This document shows, piece after piece, positions 16,438 to 25,274 of a DNA stretch of 64,000 nucleotides; within the stretch, counting starts at the first letter, position 1, and every line of letters begins with the position of its first letter. Origin of the DNA: Rhodospirillaceae bacterium (GTDB lineage Bacteria; Pseudomonadota; Alphaproteobacteria; Rhodospirillales; Rhodospirillaceae). Where the stretch lies: positions 62,001 through 126,000 of the forward strand of contig JAPKDQ010000006.1 of assembly GCA_028822445.1 (NCBI GenBank), in the 5' to 3' direction. The notes beneath the pieces were generated by a model. It worked only from the letters and a program-made list of their open reading frames with translations. It was not told the DNA's origin and ran no database searches. Both the position numbers and the translations under genes were made by a program.

Positions 16438-17628
16438 ATGAGTGATGGTATCAGCATAGGCATTGTTGGCGCTGGCCTGGGCGGCATGACCGCGGCTGTG
16501 GCCCTGCAACAGCGCGGGTTTCAAAAGGTTACTGTGTTTGAGCAGGCCCCCCAGCTGGGGGAGATCGGCGCCGGTATAACCGTCGGGCCCAACATAACGT
16601 TGATCCTCGCGGGACTAGGGCTGGAAGATGCCACTGAGTCCTTTGCCAGCGCGACCACCACCTTTGGCACAAATCACTATCAAACCGGGGAACGCATCCT
16701 GTTTACCGAGCGGAGTATTGAGCAGGCGCTCGCAGACCGGGGGGCCGTGGTGCGCCACTTGCACCGTGCCGACCTGCACAAAGTCCTGGAGGACGCTTTC
16801 AATGCCGAAGGAAATGCTCTGCGCTTGAACCATACCTTGAAACACATCGAACAAGATGCCGTGGATCAGGAAGACGGAGGTGTGACACTCCACTTCACCA
16901 ACGGTGCAACAGAACGATGTGATGTTGTTATCGCCTGTGATGGTTTGAAGTCGGTGGTGCGCGATACTTTGTTTGATACCCAGCAACCCACCTTTACCGG
17001 CTTTCTCACCTGGCGTGGCCTGGTCGAAGCGGATGACGTGCCGGGGCTTGATGTAGTGCCACATTTCGCCAGTTATCCGTCAGAGGGCCGCATGTTCGCG
17101 CGCTACCCCTTGCGTCACTTCCAGCAGATAAATTGGGTTGCCAACGCCTACCAACCGGAAGCGACAGGTGAGGAAAGCTGGAACGACTGGACCGATGTCA
17201 GTGAAGTGCTGGAGCACCTGGGCGGTTATCATTCTGAGGTCCAACGCATCATTAAGGCGTCGCCGGGTGGGCGGTGTTTGCGCTGGGCCCTGCATAGCCG
17301 TCAGCCACTAGACAGTTGGACCGCCGGTAGGGTGATCCTGCTAGGTGATGCGGCCCACCCGATGACACCCTTTTATGGAATGGGCGCGGGCATGGCCTTT
17401 GAAGACGCTGCTGTGCTTGCCCGCTGCTTTGAAACCGATACTGGTGACTGGCAGGCCTCCTTCGCCCGCTATGAAAGAGCTCGTCTCACCCGGGCCAACA
17501 AGTTCCACGAGAAGTCTCTTGAGCGGGGAAAAACCTATATGAGTGCCGACCCAGCAGACCGGGCCAAAGAGCCCACGGATGGAATGAGAGGTGAGTTCAC
17601 TTACAATGCCATGACGGTGGAGATTTGA
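16438..17628 (+). CDS. FAD-dependent aromatic-ring monooxygenase (salicylate hydroxylase-like)
   Basis: The 396-aa protein has the three flavoprotein hydroxylase fingerprints: 'GIVGAGLGGMTAA' with GxGxxG at residues 9-14, 'VVIACDGLKSVVR' near 161 (DG motif), and 'VILLGDAAHPMTPFYGMGAG' near 300 (GD motif). This group uses NAD(P)H and O2 to hydroxylate or decarboxylate aromatic acids (salicylate, 3-hydroxybenzoate, 6-hydroxynicotinate); the substrate is unknown. By eye its DNA is visibly richer in G/C and CTG codons than the genes after it, hinting at transfer. A 33-codon ORF (16344-16445, preceded by AGAGGA) ends inside its first codons and may couple translation. Confidence 0.88.
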   Translation: MSDGISIGIVGAGLGGMTAAVALQQRGFQKVTVFEQAPQLGEIGAGITVGPNITLILAGLGLEDATESFASATTTFGTNHYQTGERILFTERSIEQALADRGAVVRHLHRADLHKVLEDAFNAEGNALRLNHTLKHIEQDAVDQEDGGVTLHFTNGATERCDVVIACDGLKSVVRDTLFDTQQPTFTGFLTWRGLVEADDVPGLDVVPHFASYPSEGRMFARYPLRHFQQINWVANAYQPEATGEESWNDWTDVSEVLEHLGGYHSEVQRIIKASPGGRCLRWALHSRQPLDSWTAGRVILLGDAAHPMTPFYGMGAGMAFEDAAVLARCFETDTGDWQASFARYERARLTRANKFHEKSLERGKTYMSADPADRAKEPTDGMRGEFTYNAMTVEI

Positions 17629-17789
17629 TTTTTGTATCGAACGCTACAACTTTTAAGGCCGGTCGGTATGGGCGAGATTCCAATATTTTACAGTCGAGTC
17701 CATTAGCCAGAACGCGCTTTTAGATGTAGGAAAGATGAGATCAAAGACTACCTTGAACTCTAACCGCGAAATAGAAAAAGGCTTTTTTT

Positions 17790-18512
17790 ATGTCTCAACA
17801 TCAAGAATTACGTGGGGAGCTGTTAGAGCTTATTAAGACCAACAAGGAAGGCTTTGGGTCCGAAACGCCAGAATCAAAACGCATAGATACTTTGATTGAC
17901 GAATTGGTAGAATTCACACCTTACCCAGGTGCACTCAATCATGCGGATGTGTTTCAAGGGCATTGGGAAGGGAGCTACTTTAGTTTTGGTAAGTTGGTAG
18001 GTGGCGATGGCGCGAAGGGTCAAGGCGCTGGGGTAACCACAACACTTCGGGTTTTCTCTATGGGCCGGCTTCCAGACATTAAGGCGACACAGGTTTATAC
18101 AGCACTAGAAATAGACCCTAATGAAACCTCCTACAATTTCTACCAACGTCTGAAAGTTGGCGACGATAAGATCGATACGCATCATTTCACTTATGGCCGC
18201 TATATAAAAAAGAATGAGAATCTCGACCGGTTTTTCGTTGAATTCGATAAGTTCGAAATCGGACCGGCCGATCCTAACGTATCGATTGAAGCTTACTGTG
18301 CTGCAATTAACGTAGAGTCGGTAGGCGAACTTTCTGCAAAATTATCACCCTCGCCTAAATTGTGGTCGCACGTTGCCTATATGGATGACGACATTCGTAT
18401 TCAGTTGGGTCAAATGGGTGGTCACTACGTCATGCTAAAAAGAGACTTACCAATGTATGCTTTAGAACATGCTAGAGGGAACCAAATTGATCCACCGCGT
18501 GTAGCGACTTAG
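17790..18512 (+). CDS. PAP/fibrillin-like protein
   Basis: The 240-aa protein resembles the plastid-lipid-associated protein (PAP)/fibrillin domain at both ends: 'IDTLIDELVEFTPYPGA' then 'FQGHWEGSYFSF' at about 30-70, and 'VAYMDDDIRIQLGQMGGHY' near 205-225, which matches the family's 'YLDxDLRIxRGxxG' block. The domain is a lipocalin-like barrel thought to bind hydrophobic molecules. It has no signal peptide. It sits 11 bp before a GPH-type transporter gene, so both are likely co-expressed and may handle the same small molecule. The assignment is from remembered motifs and needs a profile search. Confidence 0.5.
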   Translation: MSQHQELRGELLELIKTNKEGFGSETPESKRIDTLIDELVEFTPYPGALNHADVFQGHWEGSYFSFGKLVGGDGAKGQGAGVTTTLRVFSMGRLPDIKATQVYTALEIDPNETSYNFYQRLKVGDDKIDTHHFTYGRYIKKNENLDRFFVEFDKFEIGPADPNVSIEAYCAAINVESVGELSAKLSPSPKLWSHVAYMDDDIRIQLGQMGGHYVMLKRDLPMYALEHARGNQIDPPRVAT

Positions 18513-18523
18513 AGCTAACGATT

Positions 18524-19840
18524 ATGGGCGTTTCTAGATGGGTATCAATTGGCTGGGCGAGCGGAACCCTAGGGTCAAGCATGGCTCTTGGGGCTATGAG
18601 CCTCTTAATCTTGTTTTATCTCACGGAATATGTCGGACTTTCTCCGTCTGTAGCGGGGCTTCTCATTTTTCTATCTCGGTTATGGGATATCGTTGCTAGC
18701 CTGACTGTCGGTCAGTGGAGCGATCGGACGCAAAGCCGTTTAGGGAAACGGGTACCGTTCTTGTTGGCGGGAGCTCCGTTAACAGCAGTAGCATATTTCC
18801 TGTTATTCTCAACGCCAACTAGCTTGGATGGCTTACCGCTAAATGCATACGTTCTGGTCACCTTATTGTTGTATGCGACTGGATATACATTGTTCGTCGT
18901 TCCCTACCTTACAATTCCGGCAGAGATAACAACCGTACGGCATCAGCGTACAACAATGATGTCGTACCGTGTTGTCTTTATGACGCTGGCGGGCCTGATC
19001 GTGGCTGGTCTTGGCCCCTCTTTGATTGAGATATTTGGCGGGGGTCGGGCTGGGTACTCAGGCATGGGGGCCATACACGCGCTTATAATGTTTATAGCCA
19101 TGGTGTGCTGTGCTGCTGTTGTTGTCCGGGCCCCAACTGTCGTTGAGGGAACGCCAGCATCAGGCGGTGTATTTACCCAACTCAGCATTATTCTGAAGAA
19201 CAGACCATTTAAGATCTTTATTGGGGTCAAGCTGTGCCAGCTTCTGGGAACGGCCACTGTTGGTGCATCACTGTTATACTTGGGGCGATATATTCTTGGT
19301 GAGGATGAGTCGTTTCTAACCCGTTTTATTCTCTACCAAACAGCTGGTACTCTTTTGTCACTTCCAGCCTGGTCTTGGTTAGCTAGACGTTACGGTAAAA
19401 AACTCATTTACATGGCAGCTGGTTATTTTTATGCGTTTATCGCGTTGACTTGGCTTTTTACTCTAACCGGTGAATTAAGCTGGATCACAAATACTCGAAT
19501 GTTCATGGTTGGCGTCGCCGCATCCGGTTTGCTGGTGATGGGTTTCTCATTGTTACCAGATACAATGGAATACAATACCAATAGCAGCGGCGTCTCCCAG
19601 GAGGGCACCTTGGCTGCCATATACAGTATGGTGGAGAAGGGGACTGCAGCCATTGGACCGTTACTTGCAGGTCTTATGCTAGAGGCCTCTGGGTTCATAA
19701 GTGCTGGGGGGGGCATGCTTCCGCCAACTCAGCCTCAATCAGCCATAATTGCTATACTACTACTGGCTTCGGTGATCCCGGCCATCTGCAATATCGCCGG
19801 ATCCCTTTTGCTCATAAAATTTAATCTAAAGGAAGAGTAA
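18524..19840 (+). CDS. MFS transporter of the GPH (MelB-like) cation symporter family
   Basis: The 438-aa protein is a 12-helix carrier. 'DxVASLTVGQWSDRTQSRLG' followed by 'KRVPFLLAGAPLTAVAYF' in loop 2-3 is the typical signature of glycoside-pentoside-hexuronide:cation symporters, and 'LPDTMEYN' near residue 345 is the conserved late motif ('xADxxEYx' in relatives). It should move a sugar, glycoside or other small organic molecule with H+ or Na+ across the inner membrane. The start lies 11 bp after the PAP/fibrillin-like gene. Its substrate is unknown; adjacency to an aromatic monooxygenase leaves non-sugar substrates open. Confidence 0.88.
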   Translation: MGVSRWVSIGWASGTLGSSMALGAMSLLILFYLTEYVGLSPSVAGLLIFLSRLWDIVASLTVGQWSDRTQSRLGKRVPFLLAGAPLTAVAYFLLFSTPTSLDGLPLNAYVLVTLLLYATGYTLFVVPYLTIPAEITTVRHQRTTMMSYRVVFMTLAGLIVAGLGPSLIEIFGGGRAGYSGMGAIHALIMFIAMVCCAAVVVRAPTVVEGTPASGGVFTQLSIILKNRPFKIFIGVKLCQLLGTATVGASLLYLGRYILGEDESFLTRFILYQTAGTLLSLPAWSWLARRYGKKLIYMAAGYFYAFIALTWLFTLTGELSWITNTRMFMVGVAASGLLVMGFSLLPDTMEYNTNSSGVSQEGTLAAIYSMVEKGTAAIGPLLAGLMLEASGFISAGGGMLPPTQPQSAIIAILLLASVIPAICNIAGSLLLIKFNLKEE

Positions 19841-19891
19841 CGGGATAATTTGCAGCGGCATGGCACCGGTCTCGGACACGCTATGTGATCA

Positions 19892-20123
19892 ATGTTAAAG
19901 CAATGGTGGCGAAAACCTCAGGGTCGTTCTTATATAGCTATCGTCTCAGGGAAGTCGAAGTATTGAGCTACTCACGGAGCAATATCCTGGAATAGTCACC
20001 TTCCATAACGGAGAGTATGTTGGGTTGGATGTTATCAAAGAAATATATGAACAACAGAGACCTGAAACTGCGCCGTTCAGCGGTGCACCCATGGTGAACA
20101 CCTATATATATCTTGTTGGATAG
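19892..20123 (+). pseudogene. Possible decayed small gene
   Basis: An ATG ORF from 19892 ('MLKQWWRKPQG' onwards) stops after about 24 codons. Another frame, open from 19938 to a TAG at 20123, carries 61 codons of natural-looking protein ('PGIVTFHNGEYVGLDVIKEI' and onwards) but has no good start. Joining the two by one frameshift near 19950-19970 gives a continuous small protein. I do not recognise it. It may be a pseudogene or two chance ORFs. The rest of the 319-bp gap between the transporter and the cupin is featureless. Confidence 0.3.
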
Positions 20124-20159
20124 GGACCTGGAGTGGAAACCAAAATGGAGGAAATAGTT

Positions 20160-20591
20160 ATGCGTCTTCTCGTTACGATTTGTTTCTTATTTGTATCCTC
20201 AGTTGCTCATGCCCAACAGACCTATCCAAACATAGGTGGTGAAGTCTTACTCGATGATGATCGAGTGATTGTTCAGCGCTTTGTTTTGAACCCGGGCCAG
20301 TGGGAAGGTATTCATGAACACCCAGAACATCAGCTCGTCATCGTGTTGAATAATACCGATGAACTGACTTTTCGGTTTGCTGGCGCTGAAAGAGTATTTA
20401 CGAGCACCGACGGCGAAGATGCTGAGGCTATTGATGTATTCTGGCGACCCGGACCAGTTTCAATGAGCGACCAACATGACTCGGGCAATACCGGTAAGCG
20501 CCCGCTTGAGTGGATTGCCATCACGTTCAAAAGTGACTCAGTCGCAACAGATAACCCTCCGGTACAGTTTGTGGAACCGCTCAACGAATAA
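20160..20591 (+). CDS. Exported cupin-domain protein
   Basis: The 143-aa protein has a signal peptide (residues 1-19, ending AHAQQ) and a small cupin barrel: 'VQRFVLNPGQWEGIHEHPEH' supplies histidines of the first cupin motif, and 'WRPGPVSMSDQHDSGN' the second. The metal and substrate are unknown. The frame is open upstream to a GTG at 20133, but the chosen ATG has GGAGG about 10 bases before it and begins a proper signal peptide. Transcription is probably independent of the transporter gene. Confidence 0.8.
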   Translation: MRLLVTICFLFVSSVAHAQQTYPNIGGEVLLDDDRVIVQRFVLNPGQWEGIHEHPEHQLVIVLNNTDELTFRFAGAERVFTSTDGEDAEAIDVFWRPGPVSMSDQHDSGNTGKRPLEWIAITFKSDSVATDNPPVQFVEPLNE

Positions 20592-20828
20592 CCGCTTATG
20601 GCTAATAGCGGACCTCACTGCACACTCAGCTAGTCAGTAGGGATGGTCAACTGAATGGACCGTACCGCTTGAAGACCTACCCTGTGAGGCGTTCAGTCCG
20701 CTGCGGAGCGGTTCAATTTTATTCTTTTAACAGACCACAAAGCAAGATTATGAAGATGGGTCAAAAGATGGGTTTTCTGGTTATTAATTAACTAACCAAT
20801 TGTTTTTATTATTTAAATAGAATGTATT

Positions 20829-20919
20829 GGCGGATGGGGTGGGATTCGAACCCACGAGACGCTTTCACGCCTGCTGGTTTTCAAGACCAGTGCCTTCAAC
20901 CGCTCGGCCACCCATCCGC
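20829..20919 (-). tRNA. tRNA-Ser(UGA)
   Basis: On the minus strand the sequence folds as a long-variable-arm tRNA. The acceptor 5' GCGGATG pairs with 3' CATCCGC, the anticodon loop CTTGAAA gives anticodon UGA, and the T-loop region reads GGGTTCGAATCCC. CCA is not encoded. It lies between the accessory region and the mtn operon, a common kind of boundary. Confidence 0.95.
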
Positions 20920-21040
20920 ATAAAGTGAAGCGATTCATTAATTTGGATAGCGGGATACAAGAGGGCCTCGGTCCGGTCAAGACAGCTTTTAAAAAATAAG
21001 GGCCTGTGCGAGATTACAGTGTCATTTATTGGAGACTATC

Positions 21041-21946
21041 ATGGAGCAAGAAGGACCAGCACCAGTCATCGGGATCATCGGTGGATCGGGGCTTTATGAT
21101 ATAGACGGGCTAAGCGAAACTTCCTGGAATGCCGTTGAAACTCCTTTTGGTTCGCCATCGGACGAGCTTCTGACGGGGCAATTTGGCGGGCAACCGGTCG
21201 TATTCCTGCCACGGCATGGTAGGGGGCACAAACTTTCACCTTCTGAGGTGAACTACAGAGCAAACATCTACGCTCTTAAGTCCCTCGGTGTGACAGAGAT
21301 ACTATCTCTGAGCGCTTGTGGATCGTTTAAAGAGGTGCTGCCACCTGGAAGTTTCGTGCTGGTTGACCAATTCATCGATAGAACCTTTGCGAGAGAGAAA
21401 ACGTTCTTTGGTGATGGCTTCGTTGCTCATGTTTCAGTCGCACATCCTACATGTTTAAGGCTAGGCGCGGACCTTGAGACAGCCGTTAAGCTTGTTGGAG
21501 TTCCATACCAGAAAGGCGGCACTTACCTCGCTATGGAAGGGCCTCAGTTTTCAACGCTTGCTGAATCCAATTTGTACCAGGCATGGGGCTGCGATGTGAT
21601 TGGTATGACAAATATGCCTGAAGCAAAATTAGCCCGGGAAGCAGAGATGTGTTTTTCAACTATCGGTATGGTGACAGATTATGATTGCTGGCACCCAGAT
21701 CATGGTGAGGTCACGGTCGATCAAGTGATACAAACCTTGCTAACAAACGCGGACAAGGCGAAGTCATTAGTTAAAACTATAATTCCTCTTCTCTCAAAAA
21801 GAGTGGGGTTTTGTGAGGAGGGGTGCCATACAGCGCTCGACAATTCGATTATTACAGCTCCAGGTGCGCAAGACCCGGGAAGAATAAGTACACTAGGACC
21901 TATTCTCACCCGAGTTCTAGGTGAGTATGAAAACACTGACCTATGA
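21041..21946 (+). CDS. mtnP: S-methyl-5'-thioadenosine phosphorylase
   Basis: The 301-aa protein matches MTA phosphorylases throughout: 'IGIIGGSGLYDIDGL' at the start, 'LPRHGRGHKLSPSEVNYRAN' (phosphate and substrate binding), 'GTYLAMEGPQFSTLAES' near 170, 'VIGMTNMPEAKLAREAEMC' near 190, and 'VTDYDCW'. It splits 5'-methylthioadenosine (and probably 5'-deoxyadenosine) with phosphate into adenine and the ribose-1-phosphate. The frame is open to a TTG at 21029, but the ATG with GGAG upstream is preferred. It overlaps mtnA by 4 bp (ATGA), and mtnA overlaps the aldolase likewise, so this is one tight operon. Confidence 0.93.
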   Translation: MEQEGPAPVIGIIGGSGLYDIDGLSETSWNAVETPFGSPSDELLTGQFGGQPVVFLPRHGRGHKLSPSEVNYRANIYALKSLGVTEILSLSACGSFKEVLPPGSFVLVDQFIDRTFAREKTFFGDGFVAHVSVAHPTCLRLGADLETAVKLVGVPYQKGGTYLAMEGPQFSTLAESNLYQAWGCDVIGMTNMPEAKLAREAEMCFSTIGMVTDYDCWHPDHGEVTVDQVIQTLLTNADKAKSLVKTIIPLLSKRVGFCEEGCHTALDNSIITAPGAQDPGRISTLGPILTRVLGEYENTDL

Positions 21947-23040
21947 AAGTTGATGGAACACCATATAGAACAATCTGGCTGGCAGATGACCACCGGACTG
22001 TCCAGGTTATCGACCAGACAAGATTACCGCATGTCTTTGAAATAAAGTCTCTTACCTCTTTGAACGACGCTACTGTCGCGATACGCGATATGCTTGTTCG
22101 TGGTGCTCCATTGATTGGAGCGACCGGTGCATATGGGATGGCTCTCGCGATGACAGAAGGCTCAAGCGATAGTTGTGTTGCGATAGCCTATGATGCTCTA
22201 TTCGAAACGAGACCCACGGCCAGTAACTTGGGATGGGCGTTAAACGATCTCAGGAAACTACTTTTAGGTTTAGCGCCGGGTGACCGCTTGTGCGCTGCCT
22301 ATGCGCGTGCAGCCGAAATTTGTGAGGATGACGTCTCAACGTGCCATTCGATCGGCCAGCATGGCGCAGACTTAATCGGTGCCTTATGGGAGCAGAAGGG
22401 AAAGCCAGATCAACTGAATATATTGACCCATTGCAATGCCGGATGGCTCGCCGCGGTTGACTGGGGGACAGCCCTCTCTGCAATTTATGTGGCTGTCGAA
22501 CGCGGTATTCCGATCCACGTGTGGGCGGACGAGACCCGCCCCCGCAATCAAGGAAGTAGTTTGACCGCTTGGGAGCTAGGCAAGCAAGGCGTTCAACATA
22601 CGGTGATCACTGATAACGCAGGCGGCCATCTAATGCAGCATGGGCTTGTCGACATGTGTATCGTCGGTACAGATAGAACCACGGCCTCCGGAGATGTGTG
22701 CAATAAGGTGGGAACATATTTGAAGGCTCTAGCAGCACACGATAACAACGTTCCATTCTATGTTGCACTCCCTCATTCAACAATCGATTGGGAAGCGCAG
22801 GATGGATTGCGAGACATTCCAATTGAAACGCGCTCCTGCGAGGAGGTTACTCACATTTCAGGAAAGGTGCGCGAAGGTGAAACTGTCTCAGTACAGTTAA
22901 CACCTGACGGCACAGAAGCTTTAAATATAGCCTTTGATATCACACCTGCTTGTTACGTAACCGGCTTCATAACTGAGAGAGGCGTTTGTGATGCTAGCGC
23001 CGACGGTTTACTCGACCTCTATCCAGAGAGAGCTCTATGA
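21943..23040 (+). CDS. mtnA: Methylthioribose-1-phosphate isomerase
   Basis: The 365-aa protein is an eIF2B-like sugar-phosphate isomerase. 'MLVRGAPLIGATGAYGMALA' near residue 45, 'ILTHCNAGWLA' (catalytic Cys near 164), 'ADETRPRNQG' and 'IVGTDRTTASGDVCNKVGT' (catalytic Asp near 243) are the MtnA signatures. It converts 5-methylthioribose-1-phosphate to 5-methylthioribulose-1-phosphate, the step after mtnP. It is coupled to both neighbours by 4-bp ATGA overlaps. Confidence 0.94.
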   Translation: MKVDGTPYRTIWLADDHRTVQVIDQTRLPHVFEIKSLTSLNDATVAIRDMLVRGAPLIGATGAYGMALAMTEGSSDSCVAIAYDALFETRPTASNLGWALNDLRKLLLGLAPGDRLCAAYARAAEICEDDVSTCHSIGQHGADLIGALWEQKGKPDQLNILTHCNAGWLAAVDWGTALSAIYVAVERGIPIHVWADETRPRNQGSSLTAWELGKQGVQHTVITDNAGGHLMQHGLVDMCIVGTDRTTASGDVCNKVGTYLKALAAHDNNVPFYVALPHSTIDWEAQDGLRDIPIETRSCEEVTHISGKVREGETVSVQLTPDGTEALNIAFDITPACYVTGFITERGVCDASADGLLDLYPERAL

Positions 23041-23720
23041 CCCCTAGTCGTGAAGCTAGTCTTAGGTCTGAGTTAATTGATACCTGTAATGCGATGGCAG
23101 AGCATGGTCTAACATTCGGCACGTCTGGAAATGCCAGCGTGCGTTTAGACGAGGAATCATTACTTATTACGCCAACCGGTTTGCCTTACGCTTCGCTACG
23201 CCCCAACGATATCGTTCACCTACGCTTTGATGGGCAGTTCTATGGAGGCCAGAGACCGTCTTCCGAATGGCTGTTCCACAGAGATATTATGAGAGAAAGG
23301 CACGATGTAAACGCGGTTGTGCATACCCATTCCTCGTTCGCCACGACACTCGCATGTCAGGGAACGAGTATTCCATCGTTCCACTATATGGTCGCGGTGG
23401 CAGGCGGCGACAATATTCGTTGCGCACCATATGCCCTGTTCGGCACCCAAGCTCTCTCTGACCAGGCACTCGAAGCACTGGACCAGAGAACGGCCTGCCT
23501 GCTAGCGAATCACGGCCAGCTAGCCCTTGGTAAAGATCTGAGTGCGGCACTAAAAATGGCAGGGGAGGTAGAAACTTTGTCCCGTATGTTTTGGCAAAGC
23601 CTTCAAAATGGATCGCCTATCCTATTGAGTGTTGAGGAGATGGCACACGTCAAAAAGAAATTTGAATACTACGGTAAGCAGGATGCACCGCTAGATGATG
23701 GCCTCAGCCAAGATAAATGA
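23037..23720 (+). CDS. Class II aldolase, probable 5-methylthioribulose/5-deoxyribulose-1-phosphate aldolase
   Basis: The 227-aa protein is a zinc aldolase of the FucA/AraD fold. 'GLTFGTSGNASVR' binds phosphate, 'SSEWLFH' supplies the catalytic Glu near 73, 'AVVHTHSSFATTLAC' gives two zinc histidines near 94-96, 'LLANHGQLALG' the third, and a FucA-like tail 'YYGKQ' follows. After mtnP and mtnA the expected role is the Ald2 step of the DHAP shunt: splitting the 1-phosphate to DHAP and (methylthio)acetaldehyde or acetaldehyde. The alternative is MtnB (dehydratase of the methionine salvage pathway), which has the same fold; no mtnC, mtnD or mtnE is nearby, which favours the shunt. Confidence 0.85.
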   Translation: MTPSREASLRSELIDTCNAMAEHGLTFGTSGNASVRLDEESLLITPTGLPYASLRPNDIVHLRFDGQFYGGQRPSSEWLFHRDIMRERHDVNAVVHTHSSFATTLACQGTSIPSFHYMVAVAGGDNIRCAPYALFGTQALSDQALEALDQRTACLLANHGQLALGKDLSAALKMAGEVETLSRMFWQSLQNGSPILLSVEEMAHVKKKFEYYGKQDAPLDDGLSQDK

Positions 23721-23730
23721 AAGCGTCTGC

Positions 23731-24501
23731 TTAAGGGTTCCCAAACGCGCTTTCGTGCCAATTACGGAGTAAGCGGTCAGAGAGCCAGTTCAATGCGGCG
23801 TATATACAAAAACCGGTGATGCTTAGAAGAACGAAGCATGCCAGCGCTCTGGAAAGTTCAAGGCGATAACTTGACTCTAGTAAACGAGACGCAAGACCAG
23901 AGCTCTCACCACTGGTCCCAGCCACCATCTCAGCCACTACCGTACCGATGAGAGCGAGACCGCCACTTATACGAAGGCCACCTAGGAAATAGGGTAGCGC
24001 TGACGGGATGAGCAGGTGTCGCAATGTTTGGGTCCTGTTCGCTTCGTACAATATGAATAGGTCTCGTAAATTGCGATCAGCACTTTTAAGACCGAGAAGC
24101 GTATTAGATATGACCGGGAAGACTGCGGCCATCCATGCCAAGATCAAGAGGACAACGAAAACGCTATCGACCCAAATAATTACGAAAGGTGCGATGGTAA
24201 CGATTGGTGTAACTTGCAGGAACACAGCGTAAGGAAAGAGTATCCGCTCTAAAGTCTTTGATTGTTCGAGCAGAATGGCTATTCCCGCGCCAGAAATGCA
24301 TGCAAGCACAAGGGCCGCTAACGTGACTTGCAGGGTAACCGCGAGAGACTTGAGAAGACTTGGCCCATCGTTCCATAGTGATGCTGCAACATCACTAGGT
24401 CCTGGTAATATATAAGGCGGGACCTCGTACATAATTATTAGAGTTTCCCAGACACCTAATAACGCCAGGCCAAACGCTAGAGGCCACAATATGCGGCTCA
24501 T
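23731..24501 (-). CDS. ABC transporter permease (SsuC/ThiX-like)
   Basis: The 256-aa inner membrane protein has about six helices and the binding-protein-dependent transport motif around residues 150-185 ('LFILYEANRTQTLRHLLIPS', then 'ALPYFLGGLRISGGLAL'), placing it with the SsuC/TauC/ThiX permeases. It overlaps the ATPase gene upstream by 4 bp (ATGA), and the binding-protein gene comes first, so the three form one operon. It is convergent with the mtn operon, 10 bp apart. Confidence 0.9.
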   Translation of the reverse strand: MSRILWPLAFGLALLGVWETLIIMYEVPPYILPGPSDVAASLWNDGPSLLKSLAVTLQVTLAALVLACISGAGIAILLEQSKTLERILFPYAVFLQVTPIVTIAPFVIIWVDSVFVVLLILAWMAAVFPVISNTLLGLKSADRNLRDLFILYEANRTQTLRHLLIPSALPYFLGGLRISGGLALIGTVVAEMVAGTSGESSGLASRLLESSYRLELSRALACFVLLSITGFCIYAALNWLSDRLLRNWHESAFGNP

Positions 24502-25268
24502 CGTTCTTCACCATTCATGTGCACGGCAAGACGCGAAGCAATATCTGCACATAGATCATTGTAAGCATGGCTGTTGCGTAATCCTGGATCTCTTGGGTGG
24601 TCAAAGCGAACTGGAACATCAGCGATGATGCGACCCGGCCTTGGTGACATCACCAGGATCCGGTTCGAAAGAAACACAGCTTCACGAATACTGTGCGTTA
24701 CAAAAATAGACGTCCATTTTTCTTGCTGCCATAGATGGAGCAGGTCTTCATTCAATTGAGCCCGGGTAAATTCATCCAACGCTGCAAAAGGCTCGTCAAG
24801 TAAGAGCAAGTCTGGCTGGATAATAAGTGCGCGCGCAATGGAAGCCCGCATTTTCATTCCGCCTGAGAGCTCTCTCGGATAGACATCTCTAAAATCCGTG
24901 AGTCCGACCCAATCTAAAACGGTTGCAACATGCTCTTTAAGTCCCGGCTCCAACATATTCGAAAGCTTGAGAGGTAACTGAATATTCTCAGAGACCGTGG
25001 CCCAAGGCATAAGGGTAGGGTCTTGAAAGACAAAGCCTATTTTTGTAGTGCCGGACCCAAGATATGCTTTACCCCTGGTTGGTTCTGTAAGTCCGGCTAC
25101 CAGACGAAGCATGGTTGATTTTCCACAGCCAGATGGGCCAACAAGTGAAACAAACTCGCCGGGGTAAAGAGAAAAATTTATTGGCGCTAGCGCGTCTAAT
25201 CCAGATGGGTACGTCTTCGAAACGTTAGCGAGGGTAAGCGAGTGGGAGGTTGAATTGTCTGATGGCAT
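24498..25268 (-). CDS. ABC transporter ATP-binding protein (SsuB/ThiZ-like)
   Basis: The 256-aa ATPase has Walker A 'GPSGCGKST' near residue 44, Q-loop 'FVFQDPTLMPWATV', the signature 'ELSGGMKMRASIARAL' (GGM instead of the more common GGQ), Walker B 'LLLLDEPFAALDEF', and the H-loop 'FVTHS'. It powers the permease encoded next to it. This class serves sulfonates, nitrate, taurine or thiamine/riboflavin precursors. It lies 6 bp after the binding protein gene in the same operon. Confidence 0.92.
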   Translation of the reverse strand: MPSDNSTSHSLTLANVSKTYPSGLDALAPINFSLYPGEFVSLVGPSGCGKSTMLRLVAGLTEPTRGKAYLGSGTTKIGFVFQDPTLMPWATVSENIQLPLKLSNMLEPGLKEHVATVLDWVGLTDFRDVYPRELSGGMKMRASIARALIIQPDLLLLDEPFAALDEFTRAQLNEDLLHLWQQEKWTSIFVTHSIREAVFLSNRILVMSPRPGRIIADVPVRFDHPRDPGLRNSHAYNDLCADIASRLAVHMNGEER

Positions 25269-25274
25269 GAGCGC

